This document shows, piece after piece, positions 37,312 through 45,378 of a stretch of 45,473 nucleotides of DNA. Positions within the stretch are counted from its first letter, which is position 1. Every line of letters begins with the position of its first letter. The notes below the pieces were generated by a model, which was not told the DNA's origin, made no database searches, and worked only from the letters and a program-made list of their open reading frames with translations. Source of the DNA: Noviherbaspirillum denitrificans (GTDB lineage: Bacteria > Pseudomonadota > Gammaproteobacteria > Burkholderiales > Burkholderiaceae_D). A program made the translations under genes and the position numbers. The DNA is taken from the NCBI RefSeq assembly GCF_002211445.1, contig NZ_LSTO01000001.1, positions 4,319,157-4,364,629 of the forward strand. The letters run 5' to 3'.

Positions 37312-38208
37312 TCAGGCTTGCTGCAACTCAGCCGGGTTGATGATAACTGGCGCACCCTCATGGATGTCCCGCAGTGCACGCAGCATCCAGCCAGCCACGA
37401 AGTCATCCCCTTCCTTCTGCCGCAGGAGGTCCATGCAGGACATCATCATGAGGCACAGGGCCTCAGACTCGTCATCCAGTCCAGCCGATGCCACCCCGGC
37501 CTCACTGATGAACTCCCGCACCATGTCCGTGATATTGCGCAGGTGCTTGTTGGTCTGGGCCATCGGGTCAAGGTTGCCATGGCCTTGCAATGCCGCCAGA
37601 AAGGTGTAGGGGAGGTCACAATTCTTCGGTGCATTGGCGAACAAGGGGGCGATCTGTTCAGGCAGGAATGCCCCATCCTCACAACCAAGCGGGGTGAGGC
37701 GGAAGACGGTGGCAGGGCGTGCAGCTGCAAAGCGCAGGAAAGTGACGATGGACTCAGTAACGTCTGCCATGGGCCGTGGGCGGTTCTTTTCGTCATACAT
37801 CGGGATGGCATAGGCTTGGCCCGTCAACCCCTCCCCGCAGCCGAACATGGCCCCATACTTTGACATCGCGTGCTGCGATGATCCCTTGATGTGGTGGCCG
37901 TTGATCGTGGTGGCGAATACCAGTATCTGTTTCATCAATCTTTCCTCTGCTTCCCCAGCATTAAACCTGTTTTTCTTCTGCTTCCCCAGCATTAAACCTG
38001 TTTCAATTCCGTCTTCCAGCGCTTTGTCCAGTGCATCCAGGTGGTGCTCACGGTATTCAGCCTCCCATTCCTGCTTGCTCAAGGCCATCTCGCGCATCGC
38101 TGCAATAGCCTCCCGCAGCGTCTCCTTGCTGATCTCCGCGCGCCCATCCCACCTCGGGTCTTCCACAGCAGCCTGAAGCCGTTTGATGAGGCTGGAGTTG
38201 TCTTTCAT
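37312..38208 (-). CDS. Phage-type protein: N-terminal helical part fused to an A1S_2505-like domain
   Basis: 298 residues from ATG 38208 (MKDNSSLIKRLQAAVE). Residues 1 to about 77 are charged and helical, as in small phage accessory proteins. Residues 92-298 (from MKQILVFATTINGHHIKGSS) match the A1S_2505-like phage-associated domain: YGAMFGCGEGLTGQAYAIP, FRLTPLGCEDGAFLPEQIAP, FANAPKNCDLPYTF. The junction contains a 31-bp tandem duplication (37941-38002). With one copy the first frame would end in TGA overlapping an ATG at 37935 that has GAGG upstream, so two coupled genes appear to have been fused. Translation may also start at 37935. Function unknown; related genes occur in phages and prophages. 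Confidence 0.75.
   Translation of the reverse strand: MKDNSSLIKRLQAAVEDPRWDGRAEISKETLREAIAAMREMALSKQEWEAEYREHHLDALDKALEDGIETGLMLGKQKKNRFNAGEAEERLMKQILVFATTINGHHIKGSSQHAMSKYGAMFGCGEGLTGQAYAIPMYDEKNRPRPMADVTESIVTFLRFAAARPATVFRLTPLGCEDGAFLPEQIAPLFANAPKNCDLPYTFLAALQGHGNLDPMAQTNKHLRNITDMVREFISEAGVASAGLDDESEALCLMMMSCMDLLRQKEGDDFVAGWMLRALRDIHEGAPVIINPAELQQA
37941..38002. repeat. 31-bp tandem duplication inside the phage-type gene
   Basis: Units 37941-37971 and 37972-38002 are identical except for one base (TTTCCT against TTTCTT at the start). Each contains CTTCCCCAGCATTAAACC. The length is not a multiple of three, so the copy number sets the reading frame of the minus-strand gene. Confidence 0.95.
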
Positions 38209-38267
38209 AGTTATTAACGGTGACAAGTGGTAACAAGATATGGATTCTATCAACAAGGGAGATCACC

Positions 38268-38609
38268 ATGAAGCGTATTGCACTCATCGCTGTTGTCCTC
38301 ACTGGTTGCGCCATGTCTCATGGGGTGCAAAAGATAGGGCCGGATACATAGATGACCAGCGCATCTGCCTCTCCCGTGCGCGGAGGAACTGCCGGGGCGG
38401 AAGCACGGGCCGTGGCTGAGGCCGACAAGCTCTGCGCAGAGCAGGTCAAGGAGATCATGGTGACGAATACCCAGTCCTCACTGGCGAATGCAGCTGGGGC
38501 AGGCAGTGCATCTGTAACCTTGCGCTGTCTGGCACAGGGCGATAGAGAACTGCAGCGCCCAGATTATCGATCTGCCCCGAACGTCATTATTCAGGATGCC
38601 CGCAAGTAA
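38268..38609 (+). pseudogene. Lipoprotein gene interrupted by an in-frame amber codon
   Basis: The frame opens at ATG 38268 after AAGGGAG and reads MKRIALIAVVLTGCAMSHGV, a signal peptide with lipobox LTGC (Cys14). It continues KIGPDT, hits TAG at 38349-38351 (codon 28), and goes on in the same frame from ATG 38352 for 85 residues (MTSASASPVRGGTAGAEARA to PNVIIQDARK). From memory, family members have Tyr at the TAG position (KIGPDTY). TAC to TAG is a single change. The downstream part alone would lack a signal and be cytoplasmic. Either a pseudogene or a readthrough case; the decayed neighbourhood favours the former. Confidence 0.8.
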
Positions 38610-38988
38610 AGCGTGTAAAGGCGCCCCGCCCCCTTGTGGACCAAGCCGCCTTCAGCCCCGCGGCTTTGAGCCACTCGCATCACGGCATCCACGCACATCT
38701 GAAGGTGACTACAAAAGGGGCATGGCATTCAAAATGATCACCATGCACAGGCACTGGAGGCCTCGGAGCAGGCCAAGATACAACTAGCCAGGATAGCCAA
38801 TGAATACAAGGAAACAGCGTACCGGATGATCAATGGTGAGTCGCACTGCAGGGGAGATTCTGCCGCAGCGCCTGCGAGGCAGGAAGTTACAGTTTAGGTA
38901 CAATAAAAAAGCCTGCTCAAGGCAGGCTATCTTGACCCAACTGTGACCCGATCGAATGAGTCTGAACAGCTGATAATGGTGAGTATTC
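38610..38988. other. Remnant region between the lipoprotein pseudogene and tRNA-Val
   Basis: 379 bases. A frame with no usable start codon is open at 38709-38897 and reads QALEASEQAKIQLARIANEY and MINGESHC, which looks like real protein sequence, perhaps the end of a decayed phage gene. A minus-strand terminator lies at 38901-38928. No duplicate of the tRNA-Val 3' end (attachment site) is visible here or near 36904. Confidence 0.5.
38901..38928 (-). terminator. Rho-independent terminator of tRNA-Val
   Basis: On the minus strand AGCCTGC, loop CTTGA, GCAGGCT (plus-strand arms 38910-38916 and 38922-38928), followed by TTTTTATT. It lies 61 bases beyond the tRNA 3' end. Confidence 0.85.
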
Positions 38989-39063
38989 TGGTGGACAGTA
39001 CTGGGATTGAACCAGTGACCCCCGCCGTGTGAAGGCGGTGCTCTACCCCTGAGCTAACTGTCC
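38989..39063 (-). tRNA. tRNA-Val (anticodon CAC)
   Basis: 75 bases with encoded CCA. Acceptor GGACAGT pairs with ACTGTCC; the D-arm is GCTCAGGGGTAGAGC, the anticodon stem CCGCC/GGCGG encloses TTCACAC with anticodon CAC, and the T-arm is ACTGGTTCAATCCCAGT. It decodes GUG. It borders the integrase-bearing remnant, consistent with a tRNA 3' end used as an integration site. Confidence 0.97.
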
Positions 39064-39075
39064 GGGAAGCTGCGC

Positions 39076-39104
39076 ATTATAGTACAAACTGCGCGCAGAA
39101 TCAA
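39076..39104 (-). promoter_or_regulatory. Promoter of tRNA-Val
   Basis: On the minus strand TTGATT (plus 39099-39104), 17-base spacer, TATAAT (plus 39076-39081), 12 bases before the mature tRNA. The -35 box overlaps the last codons of dnaQ. Confidence 0.85.
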
Positions 39105-39820
39105 TTCGTTGCTGTTTGCGGCTCCACGCGCCAGAGACATTTTCCCTTTACTTCCTTGTCCAGCCGGTCGAGCAAGGCCTCGTGTTCGGTGAGTTCTTCG
39201 CTGGTGGCCTGCAGGATGACCATGTCGGCCAGCGACACCACCTCGACCACCTGCTCCTGCGTGACGTTCTCTTCCGGTGCGGCGAGATCAATGGTGAGGC
39301 TGTTCTGGCCGCGCGTCATCGCGAGGTAGACTTCGGCCAGGAGTTCGGCGTCCAGCAGCGCGCCGTGCAATGCACGGTGGGCGTTGGAGATGCCGTAACG
39401 GTCGCACAGCGAGTCCAATGAATTGCGTTTGCCGGGGTGCATTTCCTTCGCCTGCACCAGCGTGTCGGTAATGAAGGCGACATGCTCGGCGAAACGCGGG
39501 AAACCCAGGCGCTCGAATTCGGCGTCGAGGAACGCAAGGTCGAAAGGCGCGTTGTGGATGATGATCTCGGCGTCGCGCACATAGTCCCGCAACTCGTTCG
39601 CGATTTCCGCGAACTTGGGCTTGTCACTCAGGAATTCGGTGGTCAGGCCGTGGACCGCGAGCGCGCCCTCTTCCGAATCGCGCTCCGGGTTGATGTAGCT
39701 GTGAAAATTGTTGCCGGTCAGCCGGCGGTTCACGATCTCCACACAACCGACTTCAATAATGCGGTCGCCGGAACGCGGGTTCAGGCCGGTGGTTTCGGTA
39801 TCGAGGACGATCTGTCTCAT
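39101..39820 (-). CDS. dnaQ: DNA polymerase III epsilon subunit (3'-5' proofreading exonuclease)
   Basis: 239 residues from ATG 39820 (MRQIVLDTETTGLN). The DEDDh exonuclease motifs are present: Exo I DTETTG with D7 and E9, Exo II HNAPFDLAFLDAEFERLG, Exo III HRALHGALLDAELLAEVYLAM. The C-terminal part tethers it to the polymerase alpha subunit. The ATG overlaps the stop of the RND permease as ATGA, so dnaQ seems translationally coupled to an efflux operon, an unusual arrangement. Internal promoters must be considered, since proofreading is needed constantly. Confidence 0.96.
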   Translation of the reverse strand: MRQIVLDTETTGLNPRSGDRIIEVGCVEIVNRRLTGNNFHSYINPERDSEEGALAVHGLTTEFLSDKPKFAEIANELRDYVRDAEIIIHNAPFDLAFLDAEFERLGFPRFAEHVAFITDTLVQAKEMHPGKRNSLDSLCDRYGISNAHRALHGALLDAELLAEVYLAMTRGQNSLTIDLAAPEENVTQEQVVEVVSLADMVILQATSEELTEHEALLDRLDKEVKGKCLWRVEPQTATN

Positions 39821-42800
39821 GCTTGGTGTACGGTTGCAGGTGTATGGCCGGTGGGCATGGCGTGCGGCGCATGCTCCTTCTTGCGGGCGAGGAAGGTATA
39901 GAAAGTCGGGACGACGAACAAGGTCAGGATTGTACCAAGCGTCATGCCGCCGACGATGACCCAGCCGATCTGCATGCGCGATTCGGCCCCTGCCCCCTTG
40001 GCCAGCGCGAGCGGCACCGCGCCAAGGACCATGGCTCCGGTGGTCATCAGGATCGGTCGCAGGCGCAGGATGGCGGCTTCGACGACCGCCTCGCGTATAG
40101 CCTTGCCCTCCTCGCGCAACTGGTTGGTGAACTCGACGATCAAGATGCCGTGCTTCGTGATCAGGCCGACCAGCGTGATCAAGCCAATCTGGCTGTACAC
40201 GTTGAGCGTGCCGCCGCTCCATTTCAGCGCCGCCAGCGCACCCGCCATCGACAGGGGCACGGTCAGCATGATGATGAAGGGATCGATAAAGCTTTCAAAC
40301 TGCGCGGCCAGCACGAGGTAGATGAAGGCGAGCGCGAGGATGAACGTCAGCGCCAGGCTGCCGCTCGATGCCCGGTACTCGCGCGAGGAGCCCGACAGGT
40401 CGGTGGCGTACCCCGGCTTGAGGATGCCCTTGGCCGTTTCTTCCATGAACTCGATTGCCTCGCCCTGCGTGTAGCCGTTGGCGAGATTGGCGGTGATGAC
40501 GGCTGCACGGCGCTGGCCGAAGTGGTTCAGCTCGCGCGGTGCCACGGTTTCGCGGACCTTGAGCAGGCTGGACAGGGGCAGCATCTGGTCGGCTGCGCCA
40601 TTCTTGCCGACGGCGCGGACGAAGATGCTGTTGATGTCGTCAGGCGCATCGCGCTCGCCGTTGCGGATCTGCACAACCACGTCGTACTGGTCGCCGCCCT
40701 TCTTGAAGCGCGTGACATTGCGGCCGCCGAGCATGGTTTCCAGTGTCCGTCCGACGGTCTCGATCTGCACGCCGGCATCGGCTGCCTTGTCGCGGTCGAC
40801 CTCGACGTTGACTTGCGGCTTGTTCAGGCGCAAGTCGGTGTCGATATTGGCCAGGCCCGGATTCTTGCTGGCTTCGGCAACGATCTGCTGCACGACGTTT
40901 TGCAGTTCCTGGTACGGGGCGTTAGTCAGAACGACCAGGTTGACCGGGCGTTCACGAATCGACTGGCCGAGTGAAGGCGGCGCATTCGGAAAGGCAAGAA
41001 CGCCTGGCACGGCGGCCATCTTGGGCTGCATTTCCTTGATGATGTCGAGCGTGCTGCGGCTACGCTCGCTCCAGTCGACCGTGCGGAAGAATGCGACGCC
41101 GCGTTCAACCGTCGGATTGCCGGACACGATGAAGACACGGTCGATTTCCTTGGCATCGGCGGCAATCTGCTCCAAGCGGCGGGCGTATTTCTCCGTGTAC
41201 TGGAGCGATGCGCCATCGGGGCCGGTCAGCGAGGTAAAGATCGTGCCGCGATCTTCCACCGGCGCCAGTTCTTTCTTCATTCCAGTTGCTAGCCACACCA
41301 ACGCGCCGATGACGACCACATAGACAACAATCACCAGCCAGCGCGCGGACAGTGTCGCCGTGAGCAGGCGGCGATAACCGCTTGTAATGGCATTGAGTGC
41401 GTTCTCGATCACGCGGTACACGACGCCGTGCTTCTCCTGGTGCTTGAGCATGATGGAGCACATCATCGGCGACAGGGTGAGCGCGACGAAGCCGGATACG
41501 ATCACGGCGCCGGCCAGCGTGAGCGCGAATTCCACGAACAGCCGCCCGGTCCGTCCCGGCGTGAAGGCGACGGGCGCATACACTGCAGCCAATGTCAGCG
41601 TCATCGCAATGACGGCGAAGCCGATTTCCTTGGCACCCTTCAGTGCTGCCTCGAAGGGTTTCATGCCGTCCTCGATATGGCGGTAGATGTTTTCCAGCAC
41701 CACGATCGCATCGTCCACCACGAGGCCGATGGCAAGCACCAGTGCCAGCAGCGTCAGCGTGTTGATGGTGAAGCCGGCGATCGACATCAGCGCGAAGGAA
41801 CCGATTAGCGACACTGGAATGGTGACCAATGGAATGATCGACGCGCGCAGCGAACGCAGGAACACGAAGATCACCAGCGCCACCAGCACGATGGCTTCGC
41901 CGATGGTCGAGTAGACGGATTTGATCGAGCGCTCGATAAACAAGGTGTTGTCCACTGATATCGAAATCTTCACGCCCTGCGCTGCCAGTTCCTCGTTCAG
42001 CTTCGGCACCTCGGCTTTCACGTAGGTTGCCAGTTCCAGCGGATTGGCCGTCGCTTGGCGGATGACGCCGAGCGAGACTGCATTCTGGCCATTGAAGCGT
42101 ACGGAGGTGCGCTCGGCCGCAGGACCGATTTCTACGGAAGCAACGTCCTTGATGCGCACCGCGTAGCCGTTGACGGTACGCACGACGATATCCTCGAACT
42201 CCGCCGGCGTCGTCAGGTCGGTCTGCGACACAACGGAAAATTCGCGCTGGCGGGATTCGATGCGGCCGGCAGGGACTTCGACGTTCTGGCGCCGCAACGC
42301 GTCTTCGACATCTGCCGGGGTCAGGCGATAAGCTGCCAGCTTGTCGCGGTTAAGCCAGATACGCATGGCGTACTTGCGCTCGCCGCTGATGCGCACGTCG
42401 GCCGCGCCGGGCAGCAGTTGCAGGCGAGGCTTGACGATGCGATTGGCGATATCAGTGAGATCGAGCGCCGACATGTTGTCGCTCGAGAACGAAAGCCAGA
42501 TGATCGGACTGGCATCGGCCTCGACCTTGGCAATTACCGGTTCTTCGATGGTTTGCGGCAGCTTGGAACGCACGCGCGAAACGCGGTCGCGCACGTCGTT
42601 GGCGCCGGAGTCGGGGTCCTTTTCGAGACGGAAGCGGACCGTGATCTGGCTCTGCTCCGCGCGCGAGATCGAGGTCAGCACATCGATACCGTCAATGCCG
42701 GCGATCGAGTCTTCCATTGGTTTGGTGACCTGCGATTCGACGATTTCCGAACTTGCGCCGGGATAGCGCGTTTCCACCGTCACCACTGGCTCATCGATCT

Positions 42801-42915
42801 TCGGATACTCGCGCACCGCCAGCCGCTTGTAGCACACAAGGCCGACCAGCAGGATGATGAGCGACATCACCGTCGCGAACACGGGACGGCGGATACAGAC
42901 GTCAGACAAGACCAT
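39817..42915 (-). CDS. RND-family efflux transporter permease (HAE-1 type)
   Basis: 1032 residues, near the usual AcrB/MexB length. Inner-membrane proton/drug antiporter subunit with 12 predicted spans and two large periplasmic loops. The N-terminus (MVLSDVCIRRPVFATVMSLI) and the fourth span with the proton-relay Asp pair (GLVVDDAIVVLENIYRHIED) are diagnostic. The sequence is closest in style to multidrug RND pumps of betaproteobacteria rather than heavy-metal CusA. Substrate unknown. GGAG precedes the ATG with six-base spacing. The adaptor gene lies 12 bases upstream. No outer-membrane factor gene is in the window, so it must use one encoded elsewhere. Confidence 0.95.
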   Translation of the reverse strand: MVLSDVCIRRPVFATVMSLIILLVGLVCYKRLAVREYPKIDEPVVTVETRYPGASSEIVESQVTKPMEDSIAGIDGIDVLTSISRAEQSQITVRFRLEKDPDSGANDVRDRVSRVRSKLPQTIEEPVIAKVEADASPIIWLSFSSDNMSALDLTDIANRIVKPRLQLLPGAADVRISGERKYAMRIWLNRDKLAAYRLTPADVEDALRRQNVEVPAGRIESRQREFSVVSQTDLTTPAEFEDIVVRTVNGYAVRIKDVASVEIGPAAERTSVRFNGQNAVSLGVIRQATANPLELATYVKAEVPKLNEELAAQGVKISISVDNTLFIERSIKSVYSTIGEAIVLVALVIFVFLRSLRASIIPLVTIPVSLIGSFALMSIAGFTINTLTLLALVLAIGLVVDDAIVVLENIYRHIEDGMKPFEAALKGAKEIGFAVIAMTLTLAAVYAPVAFTPGRTGRLFVEFALTLAGAVIVSGFVALTLSPMMCSIMLKHQEKHGVVYRVIENALNAITSGYRRLLTATLSARWLVIVVYVVVIGALVWLATGMKKELAPVEDRGTIFTSLTGPDGASLQYTEKYARRLEQIAADAKEIDRVFIVSGNPTVERGVAFFRTVDWSERSRSTLDIIKEMQPKMAAVPGVLAFPNAPPSLGQSIRERPVNLVVLTNAPYQELQNVVQQIVAEASKNPGLANIDTDLRLNKPQVNVEVDRDKAADAGVQIETVGRTLETMLGGRNVTRFKKGGDQYDVVVQIRNGERDAPDDINSIFVRAVGKNGAADQMLPLSSLLKVRETVAPRELNHFGQRRAAVITANLANGYTQGEAIEFMEETAKGILKPGYATDLSGSSREYRASSGSLALTFILALAFIYLVLAAQFESFIDPFIIMLTVPLSMAGALAALKWSGGTLNVYSQIGLITLVGLITKHGILIVEFTNQLREEGKAIREAVVEAAILRLRPILMTTGAMVLGAVPLALAKGAGAESRMQIGWVIVGGMTLGTILTLFVVPTFYTFLARKKEHAPHAMPTGHTPATVHQA

Positions 42916-42927
42916 GATGTGCTCCGC

Positions 42928-44082
42928 TTAACTCTTCGGGGCAGGCGCCGTCGAGACGGTAACGGGCTTGCCGTCCGGCCCCGACATCTGCGCGATGCGC
43001 ACGGGTGTACCGTCCTTGGACAGGCGGATCTGGCCTGCAGTGACGACGATATCGCCGGGTTGCAACCCTTGCACGATCTCGACTTTGGCAGCGCGGCGCA
43101 AGCCGGTCTTGACCTCGGTACGCTGTGCCTTGCCGTCGACGACCTTCCAGACGGTGACCTTGCTGCCCTGCGGGACAATGGACTCCTCGGGGACGATCAT
43201 CGCGTTTTCGCGCTCGGCCAGGATCAGGCGGACGCGCGCGAACATGCCGGGCTTGAGCTTGCCCTCGGGATTGCTGATGCGGCCGCGCAGCAAGGCGGAC
43301 CGGCCCGAGCTGTCGACCTGCGGATCGATGGCATCGACGCGGGCGTGGAAAGGTTTGCCTGGCAGCGCATCCACCAATACCTCGATGCCCTGCCCCTTAT
43401 GGACCAGGTCCATGAAACGCTCGGGCACACGGAAGTCGACCTTCACGCTCGAAATGTCTTCCAGGTTGACGAGGTCGGTGCCGTCCTTCACATAATCGCC
43501 GACGCTGACGTTGCGGATGCCGACGATGCCGGAGAACGGCGCACGGATTTCCAGCTTGGACAGGCGCGCTTCGGCAAGCGCGAGCTTTGCTTCCAGCACT
43601 TGCACATTGGCCTGCGACTCGTCGCGCGCGCGCTCCGAAATGAACTTCTGCTTGGCAAGGTCCACGGTACGGTCGTAGTTTGCGCGGGCAATGCCCAGTT
43701 CCGCCTTGGCCTGCTGCACTTCAGCCTGGTTGACCGTGGCGTCGAAGCCGATCAGCAACTGGCCCTTCTTGACCTGCTGGCCGTCGTTGAAATTGAGCTT
43801 GGCAATGCGGCCCGATACTTCCGGACGGATGACCACCGACTCGTTGGAGCGAATCGATCCTACTGCATTGATGTCATCGATGAGGTTGGTCGTCGCCACC
43901 TGCGTGACGTCGACGGATACCGGCCCCGAGCTCGTCCCACCCGACTTCGCGCCCCCCTGTTGCTGCGCCAATGTCTGTTCGGTCGGTCCCTGCGACTGGC
44001 GCTGAGCATAATATGCATAGGCGCCAAGTGCAGAAATGCCGACGGCGGCGATGGCGGGATAGAGAAATCTCCGGGAGTTCAT
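42928..44082 (-). CDS. RND efflux periplasmic adaptor (membrane fusion protein)
   Basis: 384 residues. An N-terminal signal or anchor (about 6-27, FLYPAIAAVGISALGAYAYY) is followed by a Gln/Gly-rich linker. The biotinyl-lipoyl-like half-motifs are GSIRSNESVVIRPEVSGRIA and LSKLEIRAPFSGIVGIRNVS, flanking a helical hairpin (about 110-165). The beta-barrel and membrane-proximal domains run to about 370. No lipobox is present, so it is anchored by an uncleaved helix. It links the permease to an outer-membrane channel. First gene of the pump operon, 73 bases after rnhA, with a dyad at 44111-44128 just upstream. Confidence 0.94.
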   Translation of the reverse strand: MNSRRFLYPAIAAVGISALGAYAYYAQRQSQGPTEQTLAQQQGGAKSGGTSSGPVSVDVTQVATTNLIDDINAVGSIRSNESVVIRPEVSGRIAKLNFNDGQQVKKGQLLIGFDATVNQAEVQQAKAELGIARANYDRTVDLAKQKFISERARDESQANVQVLEAKLALAEARLSKLEIRAPFSGIVGIRNVSVGDYVKDGTDLVNLEDISSVKVDFRVPERFMDLVHKGQGIEVLVDALPGKPFHARVDAIDPQVDSSGRSALLRGRISNPEGKLKPGMFARVRLILAERENAMIVPEESIVPQGSKVTVWKVVDGKAQRTEVKTGLRRAAKVEIVQGLQPGDIVVTAGQIRLSKDGTPVRIAQMSGPDGKPVTVSTAPAPKS

Positions 44083-44110
44083 GGGTTTGTTCGAAGGATT
44101 TGATGTTCAA

Positions 44111-44128
44111 TGGCAACAAGTGTTACCA
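44111..44128. promoter_or_regulatory. Candidate operator of the RND pump operon
   Basis: TGGCAACA (44111-44118), AG, TGTTACCA (44121-44128): an 18-bp palindrome with one mismatched pair, 29 bp upstream of the adaptor start. The compact size suits a TetR- or MarR-type dimer, but no such regulator gene is in the window. Confidence 0.45.
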
Positions 44129-44155
44129 ACAAACGAATGTAGCATATCGTTGCCG

Positions 44156-44590
44156 TCAAGACACAGAGCCTACGCCGAGATTGGCAAGCGCGTCGGCACG
44201 CTCGTTGCCGTCGTGCCCTGCATGCCCCTTCACCCATCGCCATTCGATCTTGTGACGCGCCTGCGCGGCATCGAGCGCCTGCCACAGGTCGGCGTTCTTT
44301 ACCGGCTCCTTCGCCGCTGTTTTCCAGCCGCGCGCCTTCCACCCGTGGATCCATTCGCTGATGCCCTTTTGCACATACTGGCTATCAGTATGGACAATGA
44401 CTTCGCACGGCCGTTTCAGTGCGGTGAGCGCTTCGATCACGGCGCGCAATTCCATACGGTTGTTGGTGGTGTTTGGTTCGCCGCCGTACAACTCTTTCTT
44501 GTGCGTGCCGGCAATGAGCAATGCTCCCCATCCGCCGCGGCCAGGATTTCCCTTGCATGCCCCGTCGGTAAATATTTCTACTTTTTCCAT
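44156..44590 (-). CDS. rnhA: Ribonuclease HI
   Basis: 144 residues from ATG 44590 ([17 protein letters not shown]). Degrades the RNA strand of RNA-DNA hybrids. The catalytic acidic residues sit in [11 protein letters not shown] (Asp), [13 protein letters not shown] (Glu) and [14 protein letters not shown] (Asp), and [18 protein letters not shown] holds the loop His and final Asp. Two bases separate it from the upstream methyltransferase stop. In many betaproteobacteria it is followed directly by dnaQ; here the pump genes intervene. Confidence 0.97.
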   Translation of the reverse strand: MEKVEIFTDGACKGNPGRGGWGALLIAGTHKKELYGGEPNTTNNRMELRAVIEALTALKRPCEVIVHTDSQYVQKGISEWIHGWKARGWKTAAKEPVKNADLWQALDAAQARHKIEWRWVKGHAGHDGNERADALANLGVGSVS

Positions 44591-44592
44591 GC

Positions 44593-45375
44593 TTATTGGT
44601 GCTCGTGTTTCTGTATGCGGTTGGTGGCGGGAACGCCTTGTGGAGCGGCAGCCGTTTTCTTCGCCCATACCGGGCCGATCAGGCGCATGCCGCGCACGCG
44701 CTTGATCGCGTGGACGATGTAGATGGCACCGAGGTAGGGCCACCAGCGGTTGCCGGCGCCTTCCATGAAGGCGAAGCGGGTGAGCCACTTTTCGGTGACG
44801 CAAGGCGGTGCGTAGCAGCCGAAGTGGCCGCGGCTGACTTCCATGTTGAGCAGCTTGAGCCAGTCCTTCAGGCGGGGAACGCCGATGAACTCCCCTTCCG
44901 GCGGCAGGAAATGCGCGCCTGTCAGGCGACCGGCAAGCTGGCGCAACCCCCACAGGCTGGCAGGATTGAATCCGACAATGATGAGTTGCCCCTCGGGGCG
45001 CAGCACGCGCTCGGCTTCGCGCAATACCTGGTGCGGTTCTGCCGCAAATTCGAGCACGTGCGGCAGGACAACGAGGTCGAGGCTCTGCGAAGCGAACGGC
45101 AGTTCGGCAAAATCGTGCACGACGACAATCGGCGTCCGCCCGCCCTCTCCATTGTCGAGAGGCACGTACGTGTCCGTCAGCCATTTGTTCGGCATGCGGT
45201 TGGCCTGCAGCGCATTCACTTGCGGCAAGCCGATTTGCATGGCATTGAAGCCGAAGATATCCGCCGTAAGCATGTCCAGCCGCGCCTGCTGCCAGGCACG
45301 TACATAGCTTCCGGCCGGCGTATCGAGCCAAGGGCCGAGGGCTATAATGGACTTTTCTGCGGAAGGACGTTCCAT
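44593..45375 (-). CDS. SAM-dependent methyltransferase (type 11-like)
   Basis: 260 residues from ATG 45375 ([14 protein letters not shown]). The class I methyltransferase fold is recognised by [20 protein letters not shown] and [20 protein letters not shown] (motifs II-III), as in UbiE/type 11 proteins. Motif I is poorly conserved. The frame remains open 24 codons upstream, but this would run into gloB. It is found next to gloB and rnhA in many betaproteobacteria, substrate unknown. It is divergent from gloB with only three bases between the two start codons. Confidence 0.85.
   Translation of the reverse strand: MERPSAEKSIIALGPWLDTPAGSYVRAWQQARLDMLTADIFGFNAMQIGLPQVNALQANRMPNKWLTDTYVPLDNGEGGRTPIVVVHDFAELPFASQSLDLVVLPHVLEFAAEPHQVLREAERVLRPEGQLIIVGFNPASLWGLRQLAGRLTGAHFLPPEGEFIGVPRLKDWLKLLNMEVSRGHFGCYAPPCVTEKWLTRFAFMEGAGNRWWPYLGAIYIVHAIKRVRGMRLIGPVWAKKTAAAPQGVPATNRIQKHEHQ
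45343..45348 (+). promoter_or_regulatory. -10 box of gloB inside the methyltransferase coding region
   Basis: A perfect TATAAT 31 bases before the gloB ATG, within the first codons of the opposite-strand methyltransferase gene. No clear -35 hexamer is seen at 16-18-base spacing. Confidence 0.5.
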
Positions 45376-45378
45376 CGT

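Noticed and set aside
37220-37609. Plus-strand frame starting MEDMLDIAEKAENAKSMTQL
   Set aside because: Only the first 30 codons are outside the opposite-strand phage-type gene and they match nothing I know; the remainder is its shadow.
36904-38988. Attachment-site duplicate of the tRNA-Val 3' end
   Set aside because: No copy of the tRNA 3' end is seen near the left border. A 10-base repeat AATGGTGAGT (near 38826 and 38976) is too short and lies on one side only.
42055-44103. 682-codon frame opposite the RND permease and adaptor
   Set aside because: Shadow of the pump genes; His/Asp/Arg-rich with no recognisable motif.
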